Assembly: GCF_003057745.1 (NCBI RefSeq) | Contig: NZ_QBJD02000023.1 | Location: forward strand, 1-55,130 | Length of the DNA: 55,130 nt | Direction: 5' to 3' | From: Enterobacter sp. RIT418 | Lineage (GTDB): Bacteria > Pseudomonadota > Gammaproteobacteria > Enterobacterales > Enterobacteriaceae | Shown: positions 46,438-54,448 of the stretch, in pieces | Position numbering within the stretch: the stretch's first letter is position 1 | Layout: every line of letters starts with the position of its first letter | Translations under genes and position numbers: made by a program | Notes under the pieces: model-generated | Database searches by the model: none | The model's input: the letters and a program-made list of their open reading frames with translations, nothing else | What the model was told of the DNA's origin: nothing

Positions 46438-48900
46438 CTACGCCGTAATCGTCGACTGAAGCCTTTCTGCCCAGCTGGATTCAACCACCGATTTCGCCAG
46501 CGCCAGCCGCTGTTCATTGACCTCCTGACTCTGCCGGGCAACTACCGCGCCCGGCTCCATCGTTGGGGCCTGCAAAAGTGCAGCATTTGGCAGCATCGGC
46601 AGAGGTTTGCCGGAAAGCAGATCGATAGCCTGGGTTTCCAGATAGACCGCGCCCGCCGTGCCGGCAAGCCCCGCCAGTTTTCCCTTCAGGCTCTTTTGTT
46701 TGATGATAATGGCCGCGCCGCCGACGAGGGTTGCCGCCCCCACGACCGCGCCAGCAATCATCAGCGGCGTCATCGGCTTGCTGCTTCGGCTGCCAAAATA
46801 GATCATCCGGTAAAGGAAGTAGCTGCCCCACGGCTCGCGGGCACCAAAGGCGTTATGCATAAACCATGCGCGGGAATCGTGGACCTGATCGTCGAACAGC
46901 GCCCGCACCAGCCCGCCCGGCAGGTTAGCATTGCTTGCCTCTCCGGCATCCGGGAAGAGCACTTTTAGACGGGTTTCACCTGCCGTTTTGATTCTCAGCC
47001 ACTCGCCGTATTCATCGTCATTATTCAGAAGAAAAACAGCGTTACTCATTACGTCTAACGCGTTAAACAGCCAGTTACCCGTTCCGGTTCGGGAGATATC
47101 GTGATAATCCTCCCTGAACTCCTCGGCGGCCTGACGAAGCTGCGTCTGCCCAAGGGCGGCGTCAAAATCTTTCGGGCCCTGAGGAAGCTCTATATAGCCC
47201 CTGGTATAGCCTTTGTCGTCTTTGATTTTACGACGTTCGGCTTCAATAGCCTTTTGCTTCTCATCTCGAGCGGCTTCAGACTCTTGTCTGACGATAGGGT
47301 CGCTGTCTTTATCCAGCCCGTTTGCCGCTGAATCGACGTAAAAGCGCTGGGTTTTGTACGTACCGCCAGCATAGCGATTAATACGCCAGGCGGTTATCCA
47401 ACCCTGCTGATTCTCAAGGGCTTTCTCCAGGCTCACAGGCGCGCGCGGTGGATCGTATTTTGCGGCCTGCTCCGGGGAAATGGGCTCAAGGGGCGTTTTT
47501 TCGCCAAGAGTGATTTCTCGCCAGGCGTTGAAGCGGTTGATTAATATAGTATCAATATCAAATTCTTTGATTTGAGCGGCATCCAAAATACGCCATTGGT
47601 GGTGTTTTAGATCGTCTGGTAATGAAGATTTTAAAACTTTAAATGGTGCACCAGCTGCAAAAGCTGAAGAGTAAATATCATGCAAAACTATTTGTGATAG
47701 TAACAAACTGTCTCCATGTCCATTCGCCTTTCCCTGATCTCCTGGCGGATACCCGCCCCCCAAATCCGAATGCATCCCTGGATAAACCACCTCCACACTA
47801 TTAGTAGGATAGTGCCCGTTCGCACGGCGGATTGAGTCCATCGGGAAGCACAGGCGCTGTTCATGAGACGAGACCAGATGAACGCAGTGCTTAATCAGCC
47901 CACCGTAGATTTCCTCCTTGGGCAGTTCCTGGGTGCCGTCCGCCCACCCCATATGCCCCTCAGCAACCGGGGCAATATGCGCTACGCCTACAGAAGCAAC
48001 CGTATCGATGATGCCGAGAAACTCGACGCTTAACGGGATTTTCAGCTCGCCAACGGCCAGGCACTGTTCGGGCTTATCCTTTCCTTCCTCGGGCTTTGGC
48101 AGCAGCTCGCTCAGCCAGTTCACAAACGTCCTGGCCGCCGCGGCACCGCGAGAAAAGCCGTACACGTAGAGCTTGATGCCCAGCAGCTTCGGTTTGTCGG
48201 GGCCCGTAGGGTTCAACACCTGTTGCAACTTTGTAGACATATCTTTCAGCAGGCTCTGAAAGGTTTCGTAGCGATTTGCGCTTCCGGTTAATCCAAACGA
48301 TGGCAGTGAGGTAGCCATCTTTTCAAGCGCGTCCCAACAGTCGCTTTCGGACAGCATACTATTGGTTAACGTCCGCTTCAGGGCATCAATCAGCCGCAAT
48401 AGACCCCAGTTAATGCGGTCTTCACCATGCGTTGCCGCCGCCAGCCCCATCATGCTGAAGTCCAGATCCATTACCTCAGGAAAAGGGGTGCCGACGCCGG
48501 GAAGATAATACTTATAGTATTTATCCTCTCCACTGCCGCTTGCATCAAACAGCTCAGCGCTATTCATGCCTAGTCCACCGGCAGCCCCCTGCCCGATGGT
48601 GGCGCGAAACAGGCGGGCGATATTGGTTGGGTGGGGAATCTGCTTCTCCTGCCGCGCCACAAACAGATCGTTGTTTAAATTATTCCCGGTGCCATCAAAA
48701 AACAGGCTGATATGCAGGGTCTTACAGCATGGCGGCTCTACGCGGCGGTTGGCGGCCTCGCACAGCTGCTGTCGGTAGTCCAGCTCGTGACTATCCTGCT
48801 TAGCGCAGTTTTCGCCAATCAACGCCGTATGGGTAGGAAGACGTCCCTGTGCCGGAAAAGGGGGTGGATACCAGGCCAGATCGGTAATCATTTCGGACAT
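46438..48900 (-). CDS. Tle1-family T6SS phospholipase effector (DUF2235)
   Basis: Antibacterial lipase delivered to target periplasm to hydrolyse membrane phospholipids. It has 820 residues. The DUF2235 domain starts at LFFDGTGNN (about 67-74). The GxSxG elbow is GFSRG with Ser250; the other triad residues are probably Asp299 (IIDTVASVG) and His377 (PGMHSDLGGGY), at spacing close to known Tle1 enzymes. A hydrophobic helix (about 711-733) follows near the C-terminus. The start at 48900 has GGTGGAG upstream and lies inside the end of the last DUF3304 gene (13 bp overlap), coupling effector to immunity. It is carried with VgrG, DUF4123 and PAAR genes. Confidence 0.92.
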   Translation of the reverse strand: MSEMITDLAWYPPPFPAQGRLPTHTALIGENCAKQDSHELDYRQQLCEAANRRVEPPCCKTLHISLFFDGTGNNLNNDLFVARQEKQIPHPTNIARLFRATIGQGAAGGLGMNSAELFDASGSGEDKYYKYYLPGVGTPFPEVMDLDFSMMGLAAATHGEDRINWGLLRLIDALKRTLTNSMLSESDCWDALEKMATSLPSFGLTGSANRYETFQSLLKDMSTKLQQVLNPTGPDKPKLLGIKLYVYGFSRGAAAARTFVNWLSELLPKPEEGKDKPEQCLAVGELKIPLSVEFLGIIDTVASVGVAHIAPVAEGHMGWADGTQELPKEEIYGGLIKHCVHLVSSHEQRLCFPMDSIRRANGHYPTNSVEVVYPGMHSDLGGGYPPGDQGKANGHGDSLLLSQIVLHDIYSSAFAAGAPFKVLKSSLPDDLKHHQWRILDAAQIKEFDIDTILINRFNAWREITLGEKTPLEPISPEQAAKYDPPRAPVSLEKALENQQGWITAWRINRYAGGTYKTQRFYVDSAANGLDKDSDPIVRQESEAARDEKQKAIEAERRKIKDDKGYTRGYIELPQGPKDFDAALGQTQLRQAAEEFREDYHDISRTGTGNWLFNALDVMSNAVFLLNNDDEYGEWLRIKTAGETRLKVLFPDAGEASNANLPGGLVRALFDDQVHDSRAWFMHNAFGAREPWGSYFLYRMIYFGSRSSKPMTPLMIAGAVVGAATLVGGAAIIIKQKSLKGKLAGLAGTAGAVYLETQAIDLLSGKPLPMLPNAALLQAPTMEPGAVVARQSQEVNEQRLALAKSVVESSWAERLQSTITA

Positions 48901-49397
48901 ACTTTTGGCTCCACCATCTTAATCGGCTCTTTAATGGGGTGATTTGGATTGTTGTATGTCAGGCAGCTCGTTGTCACTTTTATCTCATCACAGGGTAAAA
49001 AATGGACCGTGATCCCGCAGGTCTCCTGTCCGGTATAATCTGGTACAGGTACAATCTTGCTGTGATTTCTATTACTTTTATCAATTTTCTTTTCCCACGC
49101 TAAATATTTAGCCCTATCTTCATATCCTGGAAAATCATCTGTAGACGCCTCCCCGCTTTCCCAGTCAACCCTGACCGTCATTCCCGGTTTCCACTTAGAG
49201 GGTACGCTGTAGCAGCAGCCACCACCGCCCCCCTGGTATGGCCCGATAATGTCAATTCCCGACTGCCCATCGACGCTGAAATGGTTGATTGCCCATTTGG
49301 TGTGGTTGACCGCCTCAATGGTTCCGGCTTGAGATGCCTGACTGAGGGTTGCCAAAAATAACGTGCCCAGAACCGCAAGGTAATGTCGTATTTTCAT
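48888..49397 (-). CDS. DUF3304 protein, probable Tle1 immunity (copy 4)
   Basis: 169 residues with a Sec signal peptide (MKIRHYLAVLGTLFLATLSQASQA), so probably periplasmic, where Tle1 acts. The mature protein has the family block HFSVDGQSGIDIIGPYQ then five Gly and CC, and the C-terminal HFLPCDE and TTSCLTYNNPNHPIKEP. The start at 49397 has AGGAATG upstream; the frame extends further but not convincingly. This copy has a divergent signal peptide and central segment (EASTDDFPGYEDRAKYLAW). Its last 13 bp overlap the effector start. The immunity role is inferred from location and export. Confidence 0.85.
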   Translation of the reverse strand: MKIRHYLAVLGTLFLATLSQASQAGTIEAVNHTKWAINHFSVDGQSGIDIIGPYQGGGGGCCYSVPSKWKPGMTVRVDWESGEASTDDFPGYEDRAKYLAWEKKIDKSNRNHSKIVPVPDYTGQETCGITVHFLPCDEIKVTTSCLTYNNPNHPIKEPIKMVEPKVCPK

Positions 49398-49437
49398 TTT
49401 GCATTCCTTTAGTGAATGAAACAGATAAGGTGCATCT

Positions 49438-49475
49438 TGCTTAGCTATGCCCTTCCGGGCAGGCATGGCTAAGCA
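49438..49475 (-). repeat. Conserved intergenic hairpin between DUF3304 copies 3 and 4
   Basis: Arms TGCTTAGC (49438-49445) and GCTAAGCA (49468-49475), with further pairing of ATGCC/GGCAT inside. There is no T-tract, so it is not a standard terminator. The same hairpin occurs in the other two gaps of the array. Confidence 0.75.
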
Positions 49476-49506
49476 TTGCAGAGGAATATTAAACACAAGG
49501 TGATAA

Positions 49507-50013
49507 TCATTTCGGACAGACTTCCGGCTCCGCCATCTTAATCGGCTCTTTAATAGGGTGATTGGGGTTGTTGTACGTCAGGCAGCTCGTTGTCACTTTT
49601 ACCTCATCACAGGGTAAAAAATGAACCGTGATCCCGCAGGTTTCCTGCCCGGTATAATCTGGAACCGGCACGATTTTGCTGTGCTGCTTATTCTGGGTCT
49701 GCATCTTTTTTTCCCATGTCAGGTATTTAGCATCATCTCCAAACCCAGGAAAACCATCCATATCTCCGGCACCCGTTTCCCAATCCACTCTGACCGTCAT
49801 TCCTGGATGCCACTGAGAAGGCACGCTGTAGCAGCAGCCGCCACCACCGCCCTGATACGGCCCGATAATGTCAATCCCAGACTGCCCATCGACGCTGAAA
49901 TGGTTGATTGCCCATTTGGTGTGGTTGATCGCCTCTATCGTTCCGGCCAGAGCTGTCTGGCAAGTCGTCGTCAGAAATAACGCGCCTGCCGCAACGTAAA
50001 TTCCTTTTTTCAT
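49507..50013 (-). CDS. DUF3304 protein, probable Tle1 immunity (copy 3)
   Basis: 168 residues; Sec signal peptide MKKGIYVAAGALFLTTTCQTALA with cleavage before GTIEA. Near-identical to copy 2 except in residues 80-110 (here GAGDMDGFPGFGDDAKYLTW, MQTQNKQ). AGGGAATG lies before the ATG. It starts 614 bp after copy 2 and is 109 bp upstream of copy 4, showing recent tandem duplication. Confidence 0.85.
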   Translation of the reverse strand: MKKGIYVAAGALFLTTTCQTALAGTIEAINHTKWAINHFSVDGQSGIDIIGPYQGGGGGCCYSVPSQWHPGMTVRVDWETGAGDMDGFPGFGDDAKYLTWEKKMQTQNKQHSKIVPVPDYTGQETCGITVHFLPCDEVKVTTSCLTYNNPNHPIKEPIKMAEPEVCPK

Positions 50014-50052
50014 ATTTCATTCCCTTAATGAATAAACAGATAACGTTCATCT

Positions 50053-50089
50053 TGCTTAGCTATATCCTTCCGGCTGGCATGGCTAAGCA
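50053..50089 (-). repeat. Conserved intergenic hairpin between DUF3304 copies 2 and 3
   Basis: Perfect arms TGCTTAGC (50053-50060) and GCTAAGCA (50082-50089) around a CC-TTCCGGC-TGG interior. It lies 40-75 bp upstream of the copy 3 ATG. Confidence 0.75.
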
Positions 50090-50120
50090 TTGCAGAGGAA
50101 TATTAAACACAGGGTGATAA

Positions 50121-50627
50121 TCATTTCGGACAGACTTCCGGCTCCGCCATCTTAATCGGCTCTTTAATAGGGTGATTGGGGTTGTTGTACGTCAGGCAGC
50201 TCGTTGTCACTTTTACCTCATCACAGGGTAAAAAATGCACCGTGATCCCGCAGGTCTCTTGACCCGTATAGTCTGGAACAGGCACGATTTTGCTGTGCTG
50301 CTTATTCTGGGCCTTCATCTTTTTTTTCCATTTTAGATATTCATCCCATTTGTCAAAACCCGGGAATCCTTCTGTATCGCCAGCCCCCGTTTCCCAGTCA
50401 ATCCTGACCGTCATTCCCGGTTCCCACTTAGAAGGCACGCTGTAGCAGCAGCCGCCACCGCCTCCCTGATAAGGCCCGATAATGTCAATCCCCGACTGCC
50501 CATCGACGCTGAAATGGTTGATCGCCCATTTGGTGTGGTTGACCGCCTCTATCGTTCCGGCCAGAGCTGTCTGGCAAGTCGTCGCCAGAAATAACGCGCC
50601 TGCCGCAACGTAAATTCCTTTTTTCAT
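50121..50627 (-). CDS. DUF3304 protein, probable Tle1 immunity (copy 2)
   Basis: 168 residues; signal peptide MKKGIYVAAGALFLATTCQTALA. The central variable segment reads GAGDTEGFPGFDKWDEYLKW with MKAQNKQ, while the flanks match copy 3 almost exactly, including GPYQ plus five Gly plus CC and VPVPDYTGQETCGITVHFLPCDE. It is 107 bp after copy 1 and 107 bp before copy 3. Confidence 0.85.
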   Translation of the reverse strand: MKKGIYVAAGALFLATTCQTALAGTIEAVNHTKWAINHFSVDGQSGIDIIGPYQGGGGGCCYSVPSKWEPGMTVRIDWETGAGDTEGFPGFDKWDEYLKWKKKMKAQNKQHSKIVPVPDYTGQETCGITVHFLPCDEVKVTTSCLTYNNPNHPIKEPIKMAEPEVCPK

Positions 50628-50666
50628 ATTTCATTCCCTTAATGAATAAACAGATAACGTACATCT

Positions 50667-50703
50667 TGCTTAGCTATATCCTTCCGGCTGGCATGACTAA
50701 GCA
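50667..50703 (-). repeat. Conserved intergenic hairpin between DUF3304 copies 1 and 2
   Basis: Arms TGCTTAGC (50667-50674) and ACTAAGCA (50696-50703), one mismatch compared with the other two copies. Confidence 0.7.
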
Positions 50704-50734
50704 TTACAGAGGAATAATAAACGCCGGGTGGCAA

Positions 50735-51244
50735 TCATTTCGGACAGACCTTCGGCTCCGCCATTCTAATCGGCTCCTTGATCGGGTAGCCCGGTCGACC
50801 ATAGTTTGCACAGCTTGTCGTCACTTTCACCTCATCGCAGGGCATAAAATGTAACGTGATTCCGCAGGTCTCCTGCCCCGTATAGTCCGGAACCGGCACG
50901 ATTTTGCTGTGCTGTTTATTCTGAGCCTTCATCTTTTTTTCCCATGCTTTGTAATTTTCCCAATCAGCAAAACCAGGAAAACCTTTCGATCCCCCCACAC
51001 CTGTTTCCCAGTCGACCCTGACCGTCATTCCCGGCTGCCACTTTGAAGGCACGCGGTAGCAACATCCACCACCACCACCCTGATAAGGCCCGATTACATC
51101 GATCCCAGACTGGCCGTCAACGCTGAAATAATTGATCGCCCATTTGGTGTGGTTGACCGCCTCTATCGTTCCGGCCAGAGCTGTCTGACAAATCGTCGTC
51201 AAAAATAACGCGCCCACTGCCGCAACGTAATGTCCTTTTTTCAT
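50735..51244 (-). CDS. DUF3304 protein, probable Tle1 immunity (copy 1)
   Basis: 169 residues; Sec signal peptide MKKGHYVAAVGALFLTTICQTALA. It is the most divergent at the C-terminus (TTSCANYGRPGYPIKEPIRM instead of CLTYNNPNHP) and has NYFSVDGQSGIDVIG and CCYRVPS. The start at 51244 has GGAATG upstream; the frame stays open to 51292 but without a site. It is the first copy transcribed, 48 bp after the DUF4123 adaptor. Confidence 0.85.
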   Translation of the reverse strand: MKKGHYVAAVGALFLTTICQTALAGTIEAVNHTKWAINYFSVDGQSGIDVIGPYQGGGGGCCYRVPSKWQPGMTVRVDWETGVGGSKGFPGFADWENYKAWEKKMKAQNKQHSKIVPVPDYTGQETCGITLHFMPCDEVKVTTSCANYGRPGYPIKEPIRMAEPKVCPK

Positions 51245-51292
51245 TTTGCATTCCATTAATAATAATGAGACAGCCGGGCGCAAGACGGTCAT

Positions 51293-52069
51293 TCAGGATT
51301 CGATATGCTGACGTTCTCTCAGCGAATCGATCACCCAATCCTCTCGCGCTTTATCCAGCATGATCCTTTTTTCTGTTGCGGTAACCATTGCCGTATAGCA
51401 GGCTGAAAATCGTTCTTCCAGAGAAGCAAACCACTCAGCCGGAACGTCCCGGTGACGAAGGAGCAGCTTAACGTCGCAAATGCACATCAGGCGCTCGAAC
51501 TGGTTGTCGCTGAAGGCAATTTTGCTGCATTTTTCATCTTTCGCTGGCTGCGCGCCGTTCCCCATCAGCAGGGCCGGATTGCCGTCGTGATCCAGCCAGC
51601 TCCAGAACAGCGCCGGGCGCTGCAGCTGAACCTGCTGCTCTGGCGTAAGAATATCGGAGAACAGGAAAGGGAAAATGCGCGCATCAAAGTACCGAAACAG
51701 CCCCTCACGCCCTTCGTGCGTTGCATCAACGCAGTCAGTAAGCCACTCCGCCAGCGCAGAAAAAGCCCATGGGGAACATATCGCCATCAGCGGAGCGGTG
51801 TCTTGCGTTTTCAGCACCAGCTCGCTAAGCCACTGCATCTGCTGGGGATCGCTGAGCGTCATACGCACCAGGACCGGAGCCTCTTCGGGCAGGGCATCCT
51901 CCGGTAGCCCCTGATAAAGAGACTGCCATTGAAGCCGGGAAGAAAACTCCCGCAGCGCGGGAATAACGGAAAAATCGATACCGCACTGATCGATAATGAA
52001 ATCGAGATGGTTCGTTTCAATATCAGCGCAGGTCTGCTGAAGCCAATTTATCCAACCGGTAATGTTCAT
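51293..52069 (-). CDS. DUF4123 T6SS effector adaptor (TEC/Tap family)
   Basis: 258 residues. DUF4123 proteins load a specific effector onto its VgrG. Features include VRMTLSDPQQMQWLSELV, CSPWAFSALAEWLTDCV, GREGLFRYFDARIFPFLFSDILTPEQQVQLQRPALFWSWLDHDG, the last being the most conserved block (RFYDP-like). The start is at ATG 52069, directly after the vgrG stop. It lies between vgrG and the immunity-effector block, so it probably serves the Tle1 effector. Confidence 0.9.
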   Translation of the reverse strand: MNITGWINWLQQTCADIETNHLDFIIDQCGIDFSVIPALREFSSRLQWQSLYQGLPEDALPEEAPVLVRMTLSDPQQMQWLSELVLKTQDTAPLMAICSPWAFSALAEWLTDCVDATHEGREGLFRYFDARIFPFLFSDILTPEQQVQLQRPALFWSWLDHDGNPALLMGNGAQPAKDEKCSKIAFSDNQFERLMCICDVKLLLRHRDVPAEWFASLEERFSACYTAMVTATEKRIMLDKAREDWVIDSLRERQHIES

Positions 52070-54448
52070 TTATGCCTCCCTCGGCACAAAGCCTTGCGCG
52101 AGCCGCTGCGCCTTCTTCAGACACTCTTTACACACCGACGAGGGCAGCTCCGGCAGCGGATAGTCCTGGCTCGCGGGGCTCGTCCACTGGTGCTGCCCCT
52201 TCAGGCTCAGCAGCCCCGGACTGTGCACCTTCACCTCGCCCTCCGGCGTCAGCTGAATGTACGCACCTCCGCACGCCAGCGTGATGCCGTTTTTCGCCGT
52301 CAGCTGAAGATGCCCCTGCGTCGACTGCACCGTTACGTCCTTCAGCGACGTCAGCGACAGCGTGTCCGCATGCGACTCCACCGCCAGCGGGCCCTTTGCC
52401 GACACCAGCCGCATCCCCTCCCGGTGCGCCAGCACCGATATCCCCTGGCTCGCGTTCACCGAGTAACGCTGCGCCGTGCTGACGTTCACCTCCCCCAGAC
52501 TCTGCAGATACAGCCCTTTTCCGCTGTGCAGCAGCGTCGTTTCCGGCGTCACCGCGGCAATGCCCTTCGGCGCGGACATCAGCAGCGCAGGCTCTTTAAG
52601 CTCGCCCGCGCCGGAGGCCAGCGCGCTCAGCGGCTCCGCGTCCGGGGCCGCGTTGTGGTGCGTCTGCGCGATGCTTCCCCACCCGCTCACCTGGTTAACC
52701 GCCCCCTTCAGCAGGCTGATGGCCGCCGCCATCTCCCGCACCTCGCCCTGCGCCTTCGCCTGCCCGTCCGCCGTGATGAACAGCCCCTTCTGCGCCCGTA
52801 TCGCACCCCAGCTGTCCGTCCTGAGCTCGAAGCCCTCCCCGCGCGGCTGCCTGCTGCCGTCCACCAGGTGCCCCAGGTTCAGCTGGCTCTTGCCGCCGTA
52901 CTCCGTGCTGACCTTGATGTGCTCCTTCCCGCGCTCGTCGTCGAGGCGGATTTTGTTGTTCGACGGCGTGCGCAGCACGTTGCGCTTATAGTTGCGGATG
53001 GTGACGTGGTCCCCGTGCGCCGAGTCGTGCAGCACCCCGGCAATGTACGGCCGGTCCGGGTTGCCGTCCTCAAAGCCTATCGCCACCTCGGTACCCGCCA
53101 GCAGCGGCAGATGCAGCCCGTAGGTGTCCCCCGCGTACGGGCGGGACTGGCGCACCCACAGGCTCTCGAACCCGGTCTCCCAGCCGTCCCGGTCAAACAG
53201 CATGTTGACCCGGTAGCGCCCGTCCTTGTCGATATGCCCGTAGGCGTCGTTTTCCGTGGTGCTGGTCACCCGCGCCGGCAGCGTCCCGGCCATCACCGGG
53301 CGTTTTCCCGGCTCCGGGCGGAAGGCCGTCTCCGCGCCGTCCGGTATCCCCGTAAAGCGCACCTCAAAGTCCCGGTCCCGGCGGGCCTCGCTCTCCGTCG
53401 CGGTGATGACCGCCCCGCGCGCAAACGCCTCCGGCACCTCAAACCCGCCCGTCACGGTCAGCACCTGGCCCGGCGCCACCGCCGGGCTGCCGGTCACCCC
53501 CGACAGCCGCGTCTGCCCGTTCAGGTAGCGCTCGTGGCGCAGCCGGGCGTAAAACGCCCCCGTCTCCGGCGCCGGGCTGCGGTCGTACGCCCCGCCCGCC
53601 GTCAGGTAGTTGTCCGCGTAGTGGTACGCCTCGCCGTAGGTGGTGGCGTCGCCGCCCGTCACGTCCGCGAGGGCGTTCATGTCCTCATTCGCCTGGCGGT
53701 AGTTGTAGTCCCGCGTGCTGACCTGCTTCTGCACCACGCTGTGGCGGCACTGCATGCCCCACACCGAGTCCGCGCCCTGCGCGTGCTGGCCCGACGGCGG
53801 CACCGACGGCAGCGTCAGCCCCTTCTCATACCCCTGCCGCCCGTCGCAGAACTCCACCACGTCGATGTTGAGCCGCGTGTCGGTGGTGAAGCGGAACCAG
53901 ATGCCCACCTCGCCCAGCAGGCGGGTGATGAAGCGCAGGTCGTCCTCGCCGTACTGCATCACCTGCTCCCGGCGCGGATACTCTTTTGAAAGCGAGAACA
54001 GGAAGTCCTGCCCGCGCAGGCCGTGGCGCTCGCGCAGGATTTTCTCCACTATCTGCGGCACCGACATGTCCTGGTAAATCGCATTCTGGTGCGAGCGCGA
54101 CAGCAGCGCTAGGCGCGGCTGCAGGGTCAGCGCGTAGTGCGTCTCGTCCTTCGAGGTGCCGAGCCGCTCGAACCCGCTCACCACCCCCTGAATCACCCGC
54201 ACCGGCTGCTGCATCCTGATGCCGAAGCCCTGGTCTACCGGCGCCTGCAGGGTCAGCGACGCGGGCTTCATCAGCATCATCTCCCGGCCGATGGCGTGGT
54301 TATCGCTGGTGAACTCAATGCGGTAGCTGAACGGCACGCTCAGCGCGTCGCTGCCGGTAAAGGCCAGCACGTCCGTCGTGGACGGGCAGTCCTTTACCGA
54401 AAGCAGGTGGTGGCTGTGGGTGAAACGGGTTACGGGATTTGTGCTCAT
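52070..54448 (-). CDS. tssI: T6SS spike protein VgrG (TssI)
   Basis: 792 residues. The gp27-like head (about 10-370; THSHHLLSVKDCPSTTDVLAFTG, YQDMSVPQIVEKILRERHG) is followed by the gp5-like OB domain (DKDGRYRVNMLFDRDGWE, SLWVRQSRPYAG, GTEVAIGFEDGNPDRPYIAGVLHD), the repeating beta-helix needle and a DUF2345 domain. The C-terminal tail has a CxxC pair (SSVCKECLKKAQR), a likely adaptor or effector docking end. It is strikingly GC-rich compared with the DUF3304 and Tle1 genes that follow. The ATG overlaps the clpV stop by 4 bp. Confidence 0.96.
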   Translation of the reverse strand: MSTNPVTRFTHSHHLLSVKDCPSTTDVLAFTGSDALSVPFSYRIEFTSDNHAIGREMMLMKPASLTLQAPVDQGFGIRMQQPVRVIQGVVSGFERLGTSKDETHYALTLQPRLALLSRSHQNAIYQDMSVPQIVEKILRERHGLRGQDFLFSLSKEYPRREQVMQYGEDDLRFITRLLGEVGIWFRFTTDTRLNIDVVEFCDGRQGYEKGLTLPSVPPSGQHAQGADSVWGMQCRHSVVQKQVSTRDYNYRQANEDMNALADVTGGDATTYGEAYHYADNYLTAGGAYDRSPAPETGAFYARLRHERYLNGQTRLSGVTGSPAVAPGQVLTVTGGFEVPEAFARGAVITATESEARRDRDFEVRFTGIPDGAETAFRPEPGKRPVMAGTLPARVTSTTENDAYGHIDKDGRYRVNMLFDRDGWETGFESLWVRQSRPYAGDTYGLHLPLLAGTEVAIGFEDGNPDRPYIAGVLHDSAHGDHVTIRNYKRNVLRTPSNNKIRLDDERGKEHIKVSTEYGGKSQLNLGHLVDGSRQPRGEGFELRTDSWGAIRAQKGLFITADGQAKAQGEVREMAAAISLLKGAVNQVSGWGSIAQTHHNAAPDAEPLSALASGAGELKEPALLMSAPKGIAAVTPETTLLHSGKGLYLQSLGEVNVSTAQRYSVNASQGISVLAHREGMRLVSAKGPLAVESHADTLSLTSLKDVTVQSTQGHLQLTAKNGITLACGGAYIQLTPEGEVKVHSPGLLSLKGQHQWTSPASQDYPLPELPSSVCKECLKKAQRLAQGFVPREA

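Noticed and set aside
52072..54219. Long plus-strand open frames opposite vgrG, including one of 686 codons from 51929
   Set aside because: Antisense shadows of the very GC-rich vgrG gene; Arg/Pro/His-rich translations without domains.
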